Positions 6,792 to 14,699 of a stretch of DNA of 64,000 nt are shown piece after piece. Origin of the DNA: Streptomyces chryseus (GTDB lineage Bacteria > Actinomycetota > Actinomycetes > Streptomycetales > Streptomycetaceae); assembly GCF_014650755.1 (NCBI RefSeq), contig NZ_BMVO01000009.1, positions 165,345 through 229,344 on the forward strand, written 5' to 3'. The position numbers and the translations under genes were made by a program. The notes under the pieces are model-generated. The model did no database searches. It worked only from the letters and a program-made list of their open reading frames with translations, and had not been told where the DNA came from. How positions within the stretch are numbered: the stretch's first letter is position 1; each line of letters begins with the position of its first letter.

Positions 6792-9350
6792 GTGGATGAC
6801 TACGCGGGTCGGGTGCTTGCCGACCGCTACCGCCTTCCCCTGCCGCCTTCCGATGCGTACGAACTGGTGGAGACCAGGGCGTTCGACACCTACAGCGGCC
6901 AGGAAGTGCTGGTCCGCCAGGTCCCGTTACCCGAGGTCGTGGACGCGGAGTTCCTGGACGGCGAGGGCGGCGGGACGGCGGCGCAGCGGCGCGCGGCCGG
7001 GCGCACGACCCGGCGGCCGACCGATCCCGCCGTGCGCCGGGCCATCGAGGCGGCCCAGGCCGCCGCGCAGATCCCCGACCACCCCCGGCTCGACCAGGTC
7101 TTCGACGTCTTCGCCGAGGGCGGCTCGCTGTGGATAGTGAGTGAACTGGTGGCCGCGCGGCCACTCGCGGCGCTGCTCGCAGAGAAGCCGCTCAACCCGT
7201 ACCGGGCGGCGGAGATCGCCGCCGATGTGCTGACCGCCCTGCGGGTGCTGCACGCGCACGGCTGGACCCACCGCAACATCACCGTCCGCACCGTGCTCGT
7301 CTGCGACGACGGCCGCATCGTGCTGACCGGCCTCGCGGCCGGCGCGGCGGAGGAGGCGCTCTGCGGATACGCCCCCGTGCCGGTGCCGGCGGAGCCGGCC
7401 CAGGACGAGGAGGAGAGCGGCGGAAGCTGGGGCAGCCCCGGCGCCGGGCCGGACCACGAGGCGCCCGCGCGGTACGGCGGTCCCGCCGCGCCCGCTCCCG
7501 GCGCCGGCGTGCGCACCGCGTTGCCCGCCGCCGGCCAGAACCCCGCCGCCGAAGTGCGCGCGGCGCGCGCCGGGGCCATCGCCGCGTACCGTGCCGGAGC
7601 CCGCGCGGCGGCCCGGGTCACCGAGGAGCAGCGCCCGGACGGCACGGGCGCGGTCCCGGCCCAGTGCCCGTCGGCCGGGGCCCCGCGCGCGATCAGCCCG
7701 TACGTCGACCTCGACCCCGAGCCGGCGCCCGAGCCCCCGCGCGCCCAGCCCCCGCACGCCGAGCGCCCCCGCCGCCAGGAGCCGGCCGGCACCTGGCACG
7801 GCGCGGTCCCGCGCTCCCCGGCGGGCGACGGCATGCGGGCCGACGGGATGCGAGCGGACGGCATGCGGGCGGACGGCCTGCGCCGCGGACCGCACCCGTC
7901 AGCGGAGGCGCCGCCCGCCCCGGCCCACGCCCGGAGCTGGGAAGAGGTCGTGGCGGGTGGGCAAGGAGGCCAGGGCGGGCCGGTTCCGCCGTTCCGGGGG
8001 CCCGCCACGCCGCTCGCCGCCGAGCGCGCCCGGCAGGCGCGGATCGCCGTCGTCGGACCCGTCACCGAACGCTGGGCGCCCGAGCAGGCCGGGTCCGTGC
8101 ACGGCAACTGGCAGCTCGCCCCGCCCATCGGCCCCTCGACCGACCTCTGGGCCCTCGGCGCGCTCCTCTTCCGTACCGTGCAGGGCCACGCCCCGTACCC
8201 GGAGGAGAGCGCCATCGAGCTGGTGCAGCTCGTCTGCGCCGAGCCGCCCGCCTTCGCCGAGGAGTGCGGTCCGCTGCGGCCGGTCGTCGAGTCGCTGCTG
8301 CGCCAGGACCCGACCGAGCGGCCCGACTTCGAGGAGCTGCGCGGCTGGCTGCGCTCGCTCGTACGGTCCGCGCCCGAGCCGGAGGCCGGTGCCGACATCG
8401 TGCCGCTGCCGTCCGTGGACGCCACGCGACTGCCCATCGTGCGCCGTCGCGGTGAGCTCGTCCGCAGACGCCGCGGCGCGTCGTCCGACGTGCACGGCCG
8501 CCACCGGCACAAGAAGGCCAGGGCCGCCAGAGGCAAGGCGGAGCAGCGGGAGCCGCGCGAGCCGAGGCCGCCGCGCGAGCCGCGCATCAAGGAGCCGCGG
8601 ATCCAGAAGAAGCAGCGCGGCGGCCCGCGTTCGCTCGGGCGCACGCTCCTCGTCCTGATCCTCCTCGGCCTGACCGCGGCGCTCGTCTACGCGATGGTCT
8701 TCATGCCGAAGGCCGGCGAGGAGAACGGCGGCCAGGACAGCAGCCGGGGCGGTGCCCCCGTGCGGGCCGGCGCCGGCCGGAGCACCGGCGCGCCCGCCAC
8801 ACCCGGCCCCTCCTCGGGGGAGGAGTCCGAGCCGCCGCCGCGGCGGACGCCGAGCTCCCAGCAGCCGCAGACCTCCGGCCCGGCCGCCGACCTCGCCAAG
8901 GGGTACGAGCTGCGCAAGGACCCCGAGGGATTCCAGATCGCCGTCGACAAGGACTGGGAGCGCCGGCCGATCAACGACGCCGGCCAGGTCCGTTACCGGG
9001 GCAGCGGCTTCGAGCTGCTGGTCGTCCCCGGCCGCGACACGGTCAAGGAGCACGGCGGCGACCCGATGGACTACCAGCTCAAGAAGGAGCGCGAACTGCA
9101 GGCCGTGCGGAACTCCTCCTGGTCGACCCAGAACGGTCTGCGCCGCATCGACGTGGGCCGGCAGGCCATGGCGGAAGGCCAGTTCACCTGGCAGGACAGC
9201 AGCGGACGCGATGTGTACGTGCGCAACCTCGCGATGATCGTCGGCGACCGGTACCACGTGGTCCAGGTGATCGGACCGGAAGCCCAGCGCGACGAGATCA
9301 CCGAGATCTACGAACAGGCCACGGCGGCCTACCGGGTGCCAGGCGGCTGA
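6792..9350 (+). CDS. membrane-anchored pseudokinase with TTA codon
   Basis: 852 residues from the GTG at 6792, five bases after GGGGAGG (6781-6787). Parts of a kinase fold are recognisable (IVSELVAARPLAALLAEKPL; HAHGWTHRN; DLWALGALLFRTVQGHAPYP) but catalytic residues are gone. There is no glycine loop (RYRLPLPPSDAYEL), the VAxK lysine is missing (EVLVRQVPLP), HRD reads HRN, and DFG reads TGLA. About 240 residues of Ala/Pro/Gly-rich sequence are inserted in the activation-segment region, including four copies of DGMRA-type pentads. A basic stretch (RRRRG; PREPR repeats) precedes a single membrane segment at about 627-650, then an extracytoplasmic domain of about 150 residues. Leu46 is encoded by TTA (6927-6929), so translation should depend on the bldA tRNA. 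Probably a scaffold or regulator of the flanking kinases; that role is inference. Confidence 0.9.
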   Translation: MDDYAGRVLADRYRLPLPPSDAYELVETRAFDTYSGQEVLVRQVPLPEVVDAEFLDGEGGGTAAQRRAAGRTTRRPTDPAVRRAIEAAQAAAQIPDHPRLDQVFDVFAEGGSLWIVSELVAARPLAALLAEKPLNPYRAAEIAADVLTALRVLHAHGWTHRNITVRTVLVCDDGRIVLTGLAAGAAEEALCGYAPVPVPAEPAQDEEESGGSWGSPGAGPDHEAPARYGGPAAPAPGAGVRTALPAAGQNPAAEVRAARAGAIAAYRAGARAAARVTEEQRPDGTGAVPAQCPSAGAPRAISPYVDLDPEPAPEPPRAQPPHAERPRRQEPAGTWHGAVPRSPAGDGMRADGMRADGMRADGLRRGPHPSAEAPPAPAHARSWEEVVAGGQGGQGGPVPPFRGPATPLAAERARQARIAVVGPVTERWAPEQAGSVHGNWQLAPPIGPSTDLWALGALLFRTVQGHAPYPEESAIELVQLVCAEPPAFAEECGPLRPVVESLLRQDPTERPDFEELRGWLRSLVRSAPEPEAGADIVPLPSVDATRLPIVRRRGELVRRRRGASSDVHGRHRHKKARAARGKAEQREPREPRPPREPRIKEPRIQKKQRGGPRSLGRTLLVLILLGLTAALVYAMVFMPKAGEENGGQDSSRGGAPVRAGAGRSTGAPATPGPSSGEESEPPPRRTPSSQQPQTSGPAADLAKGYELRKDPEGFQIAVDKDWERRPINDAGQVRYRGSGFELLVVPGRDTVKEHGGDPMDYQLKKERELQAVRNSSWSTQNGLRRIDVGRQAMAEGQFTWQDSSGRDVYVRNLAMIVGDRYHVVQVIGPEAQRDEITEIYEQATAAYRVPGG
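7827..7886 (+). repeat. 15-bp tandem repeat in pseudokinase insert
   Basis: Four imperfect 15-bp units encoding DGMRA, DGMRA, DGMRA and DGLRR inside the disordered insert of the pseudokinase. Units differ only at third positions and in the last copy. Confidence 0.8.
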
Positions 9351-9392
9351 CCAGGCCCATGGGCCTCCACGACGCGGGGCAGGACAGATGAC

Positions 9393-11003
9393 GTGGACCA
9401 CTCACACGCGATGACCGGCGGAACAGGGGGCGACAGCGGCCTGATCGCCGGGCGGTACCGTCTGGGCGACCGGGTGGGGCGCGGCGGCATGGGGACGGTG
9501 TGGCAGGCGACCGACGAACTGCTCGGCCGGCAGGTCGCCGTCAAGGTGCTGCACTTCGGCGGCGACGAACCGGGCGTCCCCACCGCCGACGCGCGGTTGC
9601 GGCGCGAGCGCGCGCTGCGCGAGGCCAGGACCGTGGCCCAGCTGGTGCACCCGCACGTGATCGTCGTGCACGACATCGTCGAGGACGCCGGCACCGGCCT
9701 CTCGTACATCATCATGGAGCTGATCGACGGCGACTCGCTCGCCGACCGGATCGCCGCCGAGGGCCCGGTCGACGTCCGCGAGGCCGCGCGGATCGGCCTC
9801 GCGCTGGTCGGCGCGCTGCACATGGCCCACGAGCGCGGCGTACTGCACCGCGACCTCAAGCCCGACAACGTGCTGCTGGAGGCGGGCACCGGCCGGGTCG
9901 TCCTCACCGACTTCGGGATCGCCCGGCTCGACGGCGGTACGACGATCACCGACGCCGGGTCCTTCGTCGGCTCGCCCGAGTACACCGCGCCCGAGCGGAT
10001 GGAGGGCCGCGCCGCCGGCCCGGCCTCCGACCTGTGGTCGCTCGGCGTGCTGCTGTGCACGGCCGTGAGCGGCGAATCGCCCTTCCACCGCGACTCCCTG
10101 GGCGGCGTCCTGTGCGCCGTCATGCACGACCCGATCGTGCCGCCGGCCGCCGCGGGCCCGCTGCTGCCCGTCGTACGCCGCCTCCTGGAGCGCGATCCGG
10201 AGCGCAGACTCGGCGCGGCCGAGGCCGAACGGCTGCTGCTCGCGTTCCTCGCGACCGGCCTCGCCCCCGAGACCGCGCCGCCCTGTCCGGCCACCCAGTC
10301 CCACGTGCCCCTCGTGCCCAGGGCGGTGCGGCTCAGGTTCGGCGGCGTCCGGGGCGCGCTCGTCGCCAGTGTGCTGGTCGCCGTGATGGCGGGGGCCGGC
10401 GCGGCGACGGCGACGCTGTTCCTGCGGGACGGCGAGAGCGACGGCGACGGCCGGGCGGGCGGCCGCACGGACGCCGCGCCCACCCGCACGGTCACCTCGA
10501 CCGTGTCGACGCGGCCCGGCGGCGGAGGGCCCCCGACCGGCACGTCCGACGCGGCCCGCACGCCGCCGCCCGGCTACCGCAGGGTGAGCGACCCGGCGGG
10601 CTTCACCCTCGCCGTTCCCGAGGGCTACGACCGCTCGGCCGACGACAGCCGGGTCGCGTACCTGTCGCCGGACAAGAGCATCAGGATCGGCGTACGTCAG
10701 CAGAGCCCCGTACCCGGCGGGCCGCTCGGCGCGATGCGGCGGGCGCACCAGAAGGGCCCCGAGACCCACCCCGGCTACCGCGCCGGCAAGGTCACCCCGA
10801 CCACGCACAACGGGCTGGCCGCCGCGCTGTGGGTGTTCGTCGGCGACGGTTTCGAGCCGGGCGACGAGGACCGGCACACGTACGACCTGTGCTGGGAGGA
10901 GGGCGGTCTGATGTACGACGTGTGGGTCTCGGCGCCGGTCCGCCTCCAGGACGACGCCAAGCGGCACTTCGACACCGCCCTCGACTCCTTCGTCCGCGAC
11001 TGA
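9393..11003 (+). CDS. eukaryotic-type Ser/Thr protein kinase, single-pass membrane
   Basis: 536 residues. Start taken as the GTG at 9393 (GGCAGGA eight bases upstream); the in-frame ATG at 9411 has no ribosome-binding site. The kinase domain (about residues 15-285) is complete: GRGGMGTVW, VAVKVL, LHRDLKPDN, TDFGIARL, GSPEYTAPE and DLWSLGVLL. One membrane segment at about 325-348 (LVASVLVAVMAGAGAATATLF), a Thr/Gly/Pro-rich stalk, then an extracytoplasmic domain of about 145 residues beginning PPGYRRVSDPAGFTLAVP. That start resembles the outer domains of the other two kinase-type proteins here (GYVKV...FHFTMAMP and GYELR...GFQIAVDK), so all three probably share one sensor-domain type. It lies 42 bp after the pseudokinase gene and is probably co-transcribed with it. 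Confidence 0.94.
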   Translation: MDHSHAMTGGTGGDSGLIAGRYRLGDRVGRGGMGTVWQATDELLGRQVAVKVLHFGGDEPGVPTADARLRRERALREARTVAQLVHPHVIVVHDIVEDAGTGLSYIIMELIDGDSLADRIAAEGPVDVREAARIGLALVGALHMAHERGVLHRDLKPDNVLLEAGTGRVVLTDFGIARLDGGTTITDAGSFVGSPEYTAPERMEGRAAGPASDLWSLGVLLCTAVSGESPFHRDSLGGVLCAVMHDPIVPPAAAGPLLPVVRRLLERDPERRLGAAEAERLLLAFLATGLAPETAPPCPATQSHVPLVPRAVRLRFGGVRGALVASVLVAVMAGAGAATATLFLRDGESDGDGRAGGRTDAAPTRTVTSTVSTRPGGGGPPTGTSDAARTPPPGYRRVSDPAGFTLAVPEGYDRSADDSRVAYLSPDKSIRIGVRQQSPVPGGPLGAMRRAHQKGPETHPGYRAGKVTPTTHNGLAAALWVFVGDGFEPGDEDRHTYDLCWEEGGLMYDVWVSAPVRLQDDAKRHFDTALDSFVRD

Positions 11004-11058
11004 GGCGGCCACAGCCGGGCTGCGAGCGTCGGCACAAGGCCCTGATCAGGCGTTATTT

Positions 11059-11074
11059 GCCAGTGAACACTGGC
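11059..11074. promoter_or_regulatory. perfect 16-bp palindrome upstream of the aldehyde dehydrogenase
   Basis: GCCAGTGAACACTGGC: 7-bp arms around AA, in the 146-bp region between the kinase and the aldehyde dehydrogenase. A 10-bp palindrome CCTGATCAGG lies just before it (11041-11050) and a TACC-N4-GGTA repeat just after (about 11105-11116). No matching regulator gene is adjacent. A candidate operator, inferred from symmetry alone. Confidence 0.4.
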
Positions 11075-11149
11075 GCGGTGGGGAGGGGCCGGTGAAAAGG
11101 TATTACCGACGGGTACCAAAAGGCTCGCGGGAGGCTTACTCTCGCCCTC

Positions 11150-12766
11150 ATGACGGACTCGCAGGCCCTCGCAGCCGCCCTCGGCACGAACCCCCTCGCC
11201 GCCGCCCCCGCAGGCGCGCGTACCGCGGCCGACGTGGTCACCCCCGAGGTGGTCGCCCAGCTCACGCGGGACGTGGTCGGCTCCGGCCGCACCGCCAACC
11301 ACACGCCCCTCACCGGGGAGAAGCTGGCCGACCTGCCCGAGTCCACCCCCGAGGACGTCGCCACAGCGTTCGACCGCGCCCGCGCCGCGCAGCCCGTCTG
11401 GGCGGCCGTACCCGTGCGACGGCGCGCCGCGATCCTGCTCCGCTTCCACGACCTCGTCCTGGAGCGGCAGGCCGAGGTGCTCGACCTGATCCAGCTGGAG
11501 ACCGGCAAGGCCCGGCTGCACGCTCACGAGGAGATCCAGGCCGTCGCGATAGCCGCCCGCCACTACGGGCGCAAGGCAGCGTCGTACCTCAAGCCGAAGC
11601 GGCGCACCGGCGCGATCCCGACCCTGACCAAGGTCACCGAACTGCGCCAGCCGCGCGGTGTCGTCGGCCAGATCGCCCCCTGGAACTACCCCTTCGAGCT
11701 GTCGATCGGCGACGCGCTCCCCGCCTTCGTCTCGGGCAACGCCGTCGTGATGAAGCCGGACACCGAGACCGCGCTGACCGCCCTGTGGGCCCGCGACCTC
11801 CTCGTCGAGGCCGGTCTGCCCGCCGAGGTCTTCCAGGTCGTCCTCGGCGAAGGCCCGGTCGTCGGCCCCGAGATCGTCAAGCACGCCGACTACGTGTCGT
11901 TCACCGGCTCCACCCGCACCGGCCGCGAGGTCGCCCAGGGCGCCGCCGCCCGCCTCATCGGCGTGTCCCTCGAACTGGGCGGCAAGAACGCCATGCTGGT
12001 CCTGGAGGACGCCGACGTCGAGAAGGCCGCGGCGGGCGCCGTCCGCGCCTGCTTCTCCTCCGCGGGGCAGCTGTGCATCTCCATCGAGCGGCTGTACGTC
12101 CACGCGTCGATCGCCGACGACTTCGTGGCCCGGTTCGCCGCCCGTACGAAGGCGATGCGCCTCGGAGCCTCCCTCGCGTACGGCGCCGACATGGGCTCGC
12201 TCGCCGGCGAGCGGCAGCTGGAGAACGTCAAGCGCCACGTCGAGGAGGCCGTCGCCAAGGGCGCCACGCTCGTCGCCGGCGGTGTCGCCCGCCCCGACAT
12301 CGGCCCGCTCTTCTTCGAGCCCACCATCCTGGACGGCGTCGAGGCGCCGATGGCGGTGTGCACCGAGGAGACCTTCGGCCCGGTCGTCTCCCTGTACCGG
12401 TTCACCGACGAGGACGAGGTCGTCGCGCAGGCCAACGCCACGCCGTACGGCCTCAATTCGAGCGTGTGGACCAAGGACGCCAAGCGCGGCCACGCGGTCG
12501 CCGCCCGGCTGCGCACCGGCACGGTCAACATCAACGAGGGCTACGCACCCGCCTACGGCAGCGTCCAGGCGCCGATGGGCGGCATGAAGGAGTCCGGCCT
12601 CGGCCGCCGGCACGGCTCCGAGGGCATCCTCAAGTACACCGAGGCCCAGACCGTCGCCCACCAGCGGCTGATCCCGATGGCGCCGTCCTTCGGCATGGAC
12701 GACGAGAAGTACGCGGCGTTCATGAGCACCAGCCTGAAGGCACTCAAGGTCCTGCGTTTCCGCTGA
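11150..12766 (+). CDS. gabD2: succinate-semialdehyde dehydrogenase (NADP+-type aldehyde dehydrogenase)
   Basis: 538 residues. Aldehyde dehydrogenase superfamily; actinobacterial members of this length oxidise succinate semialdehyde to succinate, joining GABA breakdown or the alternative TCA branch to the cycle. Visible motifs: cofactor-domain APWNYPFELSIGDALPA, MKPDTETALTAL, FTGSTRTGREVA, ELGGKNAMLVLEDAD with the catalytic glutamate, and FSSAGQLCISIERLYVH, where the cysteine of GQLC is the nucleophile. The C-terminal block EETFGPVVSLYRF and GGMKESGLGRRHG is intact. The ATG at 11150 matches the usual N-terminus (MTDSQALAAALGTNPLAAAP); a GGGAGG lies 14 bases upstream. A palindrome upstream suggests local control. 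The GMC oxidoreductase follows after 26 bp. Substrate preference is from family memory. Confidence 0.9.
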   Translation: MTDSQALAAALGTNPLAAAPAGARTAADVVTPEVVAQLTRDVVGSGRTANHTPLTGEKLADLPESTPEDVATAFDRARAAQPVWAAVPVRRRAAILLRFHDLVLERQAEVLDLIQLETGKARLHAHEEIQAVAIAARHYGRKAASYLKPKRRTGAIPTLTKVTELRQPRGVVGQIAPWNYPFELSIGDALPAFVSGNAVVMKPDTETALTALWARDLLVEAGLPAEVFQVVLGEGPVVGPEIVKHADYVSFTGSTRTGREVAQGAAARLIGVSLELGGKNAMLVLEDADVEKAAAGAVRACFSSAGQLCISIERLYVHASIADDFVARFAARTKAMRLGASLAYGADMGSLAGERQLENVKRHVEEAVAKGATLVAGGVARPDIGPLFFEPTILDGVEAPMAVCTEETFGPVVSLYRFTDEDEVVAQANATPYGLNSSVWTKDAKRGHAVAARLRTGTVNINEGYAPAYGSVQAPMGGMKESGLGRRHGSEGILKYTEAQTVAHQRLIPMAPSFGMDDEKYAAFMSTSLKALKVLRFR

Positions 12767-12792
12767 TCCCAGCTTTTCCGACGAGGAGCGCC

Positions 12793-14607
12793 ATGTCACA
12801 GGAGAGCTCTGTCCGCAGCCAGGAGGCTGCGGACGATTCCGCGTACGACTACGACGTCATCGTGGTCGGGTCCGGCTTCGGCGGGTCCGTCTCCGCGCTG
12901 CGCCTGACGGAGAAGGGCTACCGGGTCGGCGTGCTCGAAGCGGGCCGCCGCTTCACCCGCGCGACCCTGCCCAAGACCTCCTGGGACATCAAGAACTACC
13001 TGTGGGCGCCCGCGCTCGGCCTCTTCGGCATCCAGCGCGTGCACCTGCTCGGCAACGTCATGGTCCTGGCCGGCGCGGGCGTGGGAGGCGGCTCCCTCAA
13101 CTACGCCAACACGCTGTACGTACCCCCCGCTCCCTTCTTCCAGGACCGGCAGTGGGCGGACATCACCGACTGGCAGGCCGAGCTCGCCCCGTACTACGAC
13201 CAGGCCAAACGCATGCTCGGGGTGCGCCTGAACCCGACCATGACGCCGTCCGACGTGCACCTGAAGGCGACCGCCGAGGCCATGGGAGTGGGGAGGAGCT
13301 TCCACATGGCACCGGTCGGCGTCTTCTACGGCGACGGCAAGGACGCCGACGGAAGCACAACGGCCCGGCCCGGCGGGGAAGTTCCCGACCCCTACTTCGG
13401 CGGCGCCGGACCGTCCCGCACCGCCTGCACCGAGTGCGGCGAGTGCATGACCGGCTGCCGGCACGGCGCCAAGAACACCCTCAACGAGAACTACCTCTAC
13501 CTGGCCGAGAAGGCCGGCGCCGTCGTCCACCCCATGACCTCCGTCGTCGGCCTCGCCGAGCACCCCGACGGCGGCTACCGCGTCGCCACCGTCCCGACCG
13601 ACGCCCGCCGCAGGACCACGCCGCGCACCCTGCGCGCCCGCCGGGTCGTCGTCGCCGCCGGTACGTACGGCACGCAGACGCTCCTGCACACCATGAAGGA
13701 CCGCGGCGACCTGCCCCGCGTCTCGGCGAGGCTCGGCGAACTGACCCGTACCAACTCCGAGGCCCTCGTCGGTTCGCAGACCACCGACCGCCGCTACCGC
13801 AGGAAGCACGGGGGCCGAAAGGCGGACTTCACCCGGGGCGTCGCCATCACGTCGTCGATCCACCCCAACGACAGCACCCACATCGAGCCGGTCCGTTACG
13901 GCAGGGGCTCCAACGCGATGGGCGCCCTGTCGATCCTCCAGGTGCCGTACGCCGACAAGTTCCCGCGCGCCCTGGGCTGGCTCGGCAACGTCGCCCGGCA
14001 CCCGGTCCTGACCGCGCGGTCGCTGTCCAACTACCGCTGGTCGGAGAAGACCATCATCGGCCTGGTCATGCAGTCGCTGGACAACTCCTTGACGACGTAC
14101 CGCAAACCGAGCGGCATCGGAAAGGGCCTGCTGACCGCCCGCCAGGGCCACGGCGCCCCGAACCCGAAGCAGATCCGCGAGGCGGGGCGGGCGGCGACGC
14201 TCCTCGCCGAGGAGATCAACGGCTTCGCCGGCAGCAACGTCGGTGAGCTCATGGGCACGCCCCTGACCGCGCACTTCCTCGGCGGCTGCCCGATCGGGGC
14301 CACGCCGGAGCAGGGCGTCATCGACCCGTACCACCGGCTGTACGGGCACCCGGGCATCTCGGTGGTCGACGGCTCGGCGGTCTCCGCCAACCTGGGGGTG
14401 AACCCGTCGCTGACCATCACCGCGCAGGCGGAGCGTGCCATGTCGTACTGGCCCAACAAGGGCGAGCCGGACGTGCGCCCGGCGCAGGGCGCGGCGTACG
14501 AGCGCCTCGCGGCGGTCGAGCCGAAGGCGCCCGCGGTCCCGAAGGAGGCGTTCGGCGCGCTGAGGCTGCCGTTCCTCGGGATGCCGACGGTCCCGCCCAA
14601 GAGCTGA
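12793..14607 (+). CDS. GMC-family FAD oxidoreductase (cholesterol-oxidase-like)
   Basis: 604 residues from the ATG at 12793, preceded by GAGGAG at optimal spacing and 26 bp after the aldehyde dehydrogenase, so very likely the same operon. The N-terminal FAD motif is VVGSGFGGSVSALRLTEKGY with EAGRRF; next comes GAGVGGGSLNYANTLY and a four-cysteine segment CTECGECMTGCRHGAKNT characteristic of the cholesterol-oxidase-like branch of GMC enzymes. The C-terminal signature HFLGGCPIGATPEQGVIDPYH and GVNPSLTITAQAERAM supplies the second FAD-contact region. No signal peptide, so cytoplasmic. The substrate is probably a hydrophobic alcohol, but this cannot be read from the sequence. Its transcript ends at the hairpin 14621-14652. 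Confidence 0.92.
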   Translation: MSQESSVRSQEAADDSAYDYDVIVVGSGFGGSVSALRLTEKGYRVGVLEAGRRFTRATLPKTSWDIKNYLWAPALGLFGIQRVHLLGNVMVLAGAGVGGGSLNYANTLYVPPAPFFQDRQWADITDWQAELAPYYDQAKRMLGVRLNPTMTPSDVHLKATAEAMGVGRSFHMAPVGVFYGDGKDADGSTTARPGGEVPDPYFGGAGPSRTACTECGECMTGCRHGAKNTLNENYLYLAEKAGAVVHPMTSVVGLAEHPDGGYRVATVPTDARRRTTPRTLRARRVVVAAGTYGTQTLLHTMKDRGDLPRVSARLGELTRTNSEALVGSQTTDRRYRRKHGGRKADFTRGVAITSSIHPNDSTHIEPVRYGRGSNAMGALSILQVPYADKFPRALGWLGNVARHPVLTARSLSNYRWSEKTIIGLVMQSLDNSLTTYRKPSGIGKGLLTARQGHGAPNPKQIREAGRAATLLAEEINGFAGSNVGELMGTPLTAHFLGGCPIGATPEQGVIDPYHRLYGHPGISVVDGSAVSANLGVNPSLTITAQAERAMSYWPNKGEPDVRPAQGAAYERLAAVEPKAPAVPKEAFGALRLPFLGMPTVPPKS

Positions 14608-14620
14608 GCGGGCAGGCAAA

Positions 14621-14652
14621 AGGGGCTGCACCCCCCTCCGAGTGCAGCCCCT
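14621..14652. terminator. bidirectional terminator between GMC oxidoreductase and surface protein
   Basis: Perfect 10-bp stem AGGGGCTGCA / TGCAGCCCCT with a 12-base loop, A-run on the left side, placed between convergent genes. Confidence 0.85.
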
Positions 14653-14699
14653 CGTGCCGGCTCTACCGGTGTGTCACCGGGTCACCAGGTTCGGCGATT

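Noticed and set aside
11092..14607. 1171-codon plus-strand open frame spanning the aldehyde dehydrogenase and GMC genes
   Set aside because: Only its last 604 codons (from 12793) are the GMC oxidoreductase; the first part is an Arg/Pro-rich shadow of the aldehyde dehydrogenase in another frame.
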